Shown: one piece after another, positions 5,125-5,328 of the stretch
Layout of the letters: each line of letters begins with the position of its first letter
Numbering within the stretch: the first letter of the stretch is position 1
Origin: UBA2279 sp041595875
GTDB taxonomy: Bacteria > Actinomycetota > Coriobacteriia > Anaerosomatales > Anaerosomataceae
NCBI GenBank assembly: GCA_041595875.1
Contig: JBFHJN010000116.1
Span: 1-5,328 of the forward strand
Length of the DNA stretch: 5,328 bases
Reading direction: 5' to 3'
Position numbers and translations under genes: made by a program
The notes under the pieces: generated by a model
Seen by the model: only the letters and a program-made list of their open reading frames with translations
The model's database searches: none
Told to the model about the DNA's origin: nothing

Positions 5125-5328
5125 TGATCTCTACCTCGCTATCTATCCTGCGGCCGACACGCCGACGTGGAGCATCGGTGCTGGTTGGAGCGGCACGCCC
5201 GTCTATACGGACGGTCCGGAGACAGCACCTACCGACACTACCCCGCACGTTTTCACGCCAGACGCAAGCGGCCTGACCGCAGGCACACCGTACAAAGCGT
5301 GGGTCGTATGGTGGGACGGGGTGACGCA
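5120..5328 (+). CDS. FN3/beta-rich phage fibre protein (partial, N-terminus only)
   Basis: The frame stays open from ATG 5120 to the right edge (69 codons). It starts one base after the peptidase-fibre stop, with AGGG (5109-5112) as ribosome binding site. The visible protein begins MADLYLAIYPAAD and is rich in Thr, Pro, Gly and Trp. The segment F-T-P-D-A-S-G-L-T-A-G-T-P-Y-K-A-W-V-V-W looks like the 'L.pgT.Y.v.v' E-F strands of an FN3-like domain. It is probably another tail-fibre subunit or a further module of the host-recognition cassette. Its C-terminus, and whether it carries the shared QLGF tail, lie outside the window. Confidence 0.85.
   Translation, partial: MADLYLAIYPAADTPTWSIGAGWSGTPVYTDGPETAPTDTTPHVFTPDASGLTAGTPYKAWVVWWDGVT

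Overview
The window is a compact, GC-rich block of tail-region genes from a tailed bacteriophage or prophage. The host is probably a proteobacterium, but the sequence alone does not fix the genus. Every supported gene is on the + strand. Genes touch, overlap or are separated by one base in most places. No tRNA, rRNA, CRISPR array, integrase or transposase was found, and there is no convincing promoter. This fits the interior of one long late operon.

Layout: (1) 1-42, a possible C-terminal fragment of an upstream gene ending in TAA-TAG. (2) 66-491, a small beta-sandwich protein resembling the BppU/Ig-like baseplate proteins of siphophages. (3) 548-1030, a permuted NlpC/P60 (papain-like, YiiX-type) hydrolase. 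(4) 1030-1086, an 18-codon micro-ORF with its own ribosome binding site, overlapping both neighbours. (5) 1076-1513, a small conserved-type phage structural protein. (6) 1515-2309, a LamG/concanavalin-like fibre protein. (7) 2311-5118, a 935-residue fusion of LamG, three FN3-like domains and a zinc peptidase of the M14 cytosolic-carboxypeptidase (CCP) type. (8) 5120 to the right edge, the start of another FN3/beta-rich fibre protein.

The most striking object is gene 7. Its C-terminal ~390 residues carry the CCP-style accessory beta domain followed by a nearly complete M14 active-site series: H709...E713, R761, N771-R772, H808 and E877. The first zinc motif reads H-A-A-G-E, one residue longer than the usual HxxE. 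A virion fibre carrying a CCP-like peptidase behind carbohydrate-binding and FN3 modules suggests a receptor-binding protein that trims or cuts a peptide-containing surface polymer. The real substrate cannot be read from sequence.

Genes 6 and 7 end in the same ~23-residue tail, which resembles the first two strands of an FN3 domain and ends QLGF. It is followed by the identical junction TTC-TGA-C-ATG-GC. The LGF codons also carry the Shine-Dalgarno sequence of the following gene. Gene 7 therefore looks like gene 6's LamG-plus-tail architecture with an FN3-CCP block inserted, pointing to modular shuffling of fibre cassettes. The early coding part of gene 6 also holds a textbook terminator-like hairpin plus T7 run, which could act as an attenuator between the upstream enzymes and the fibre genes.
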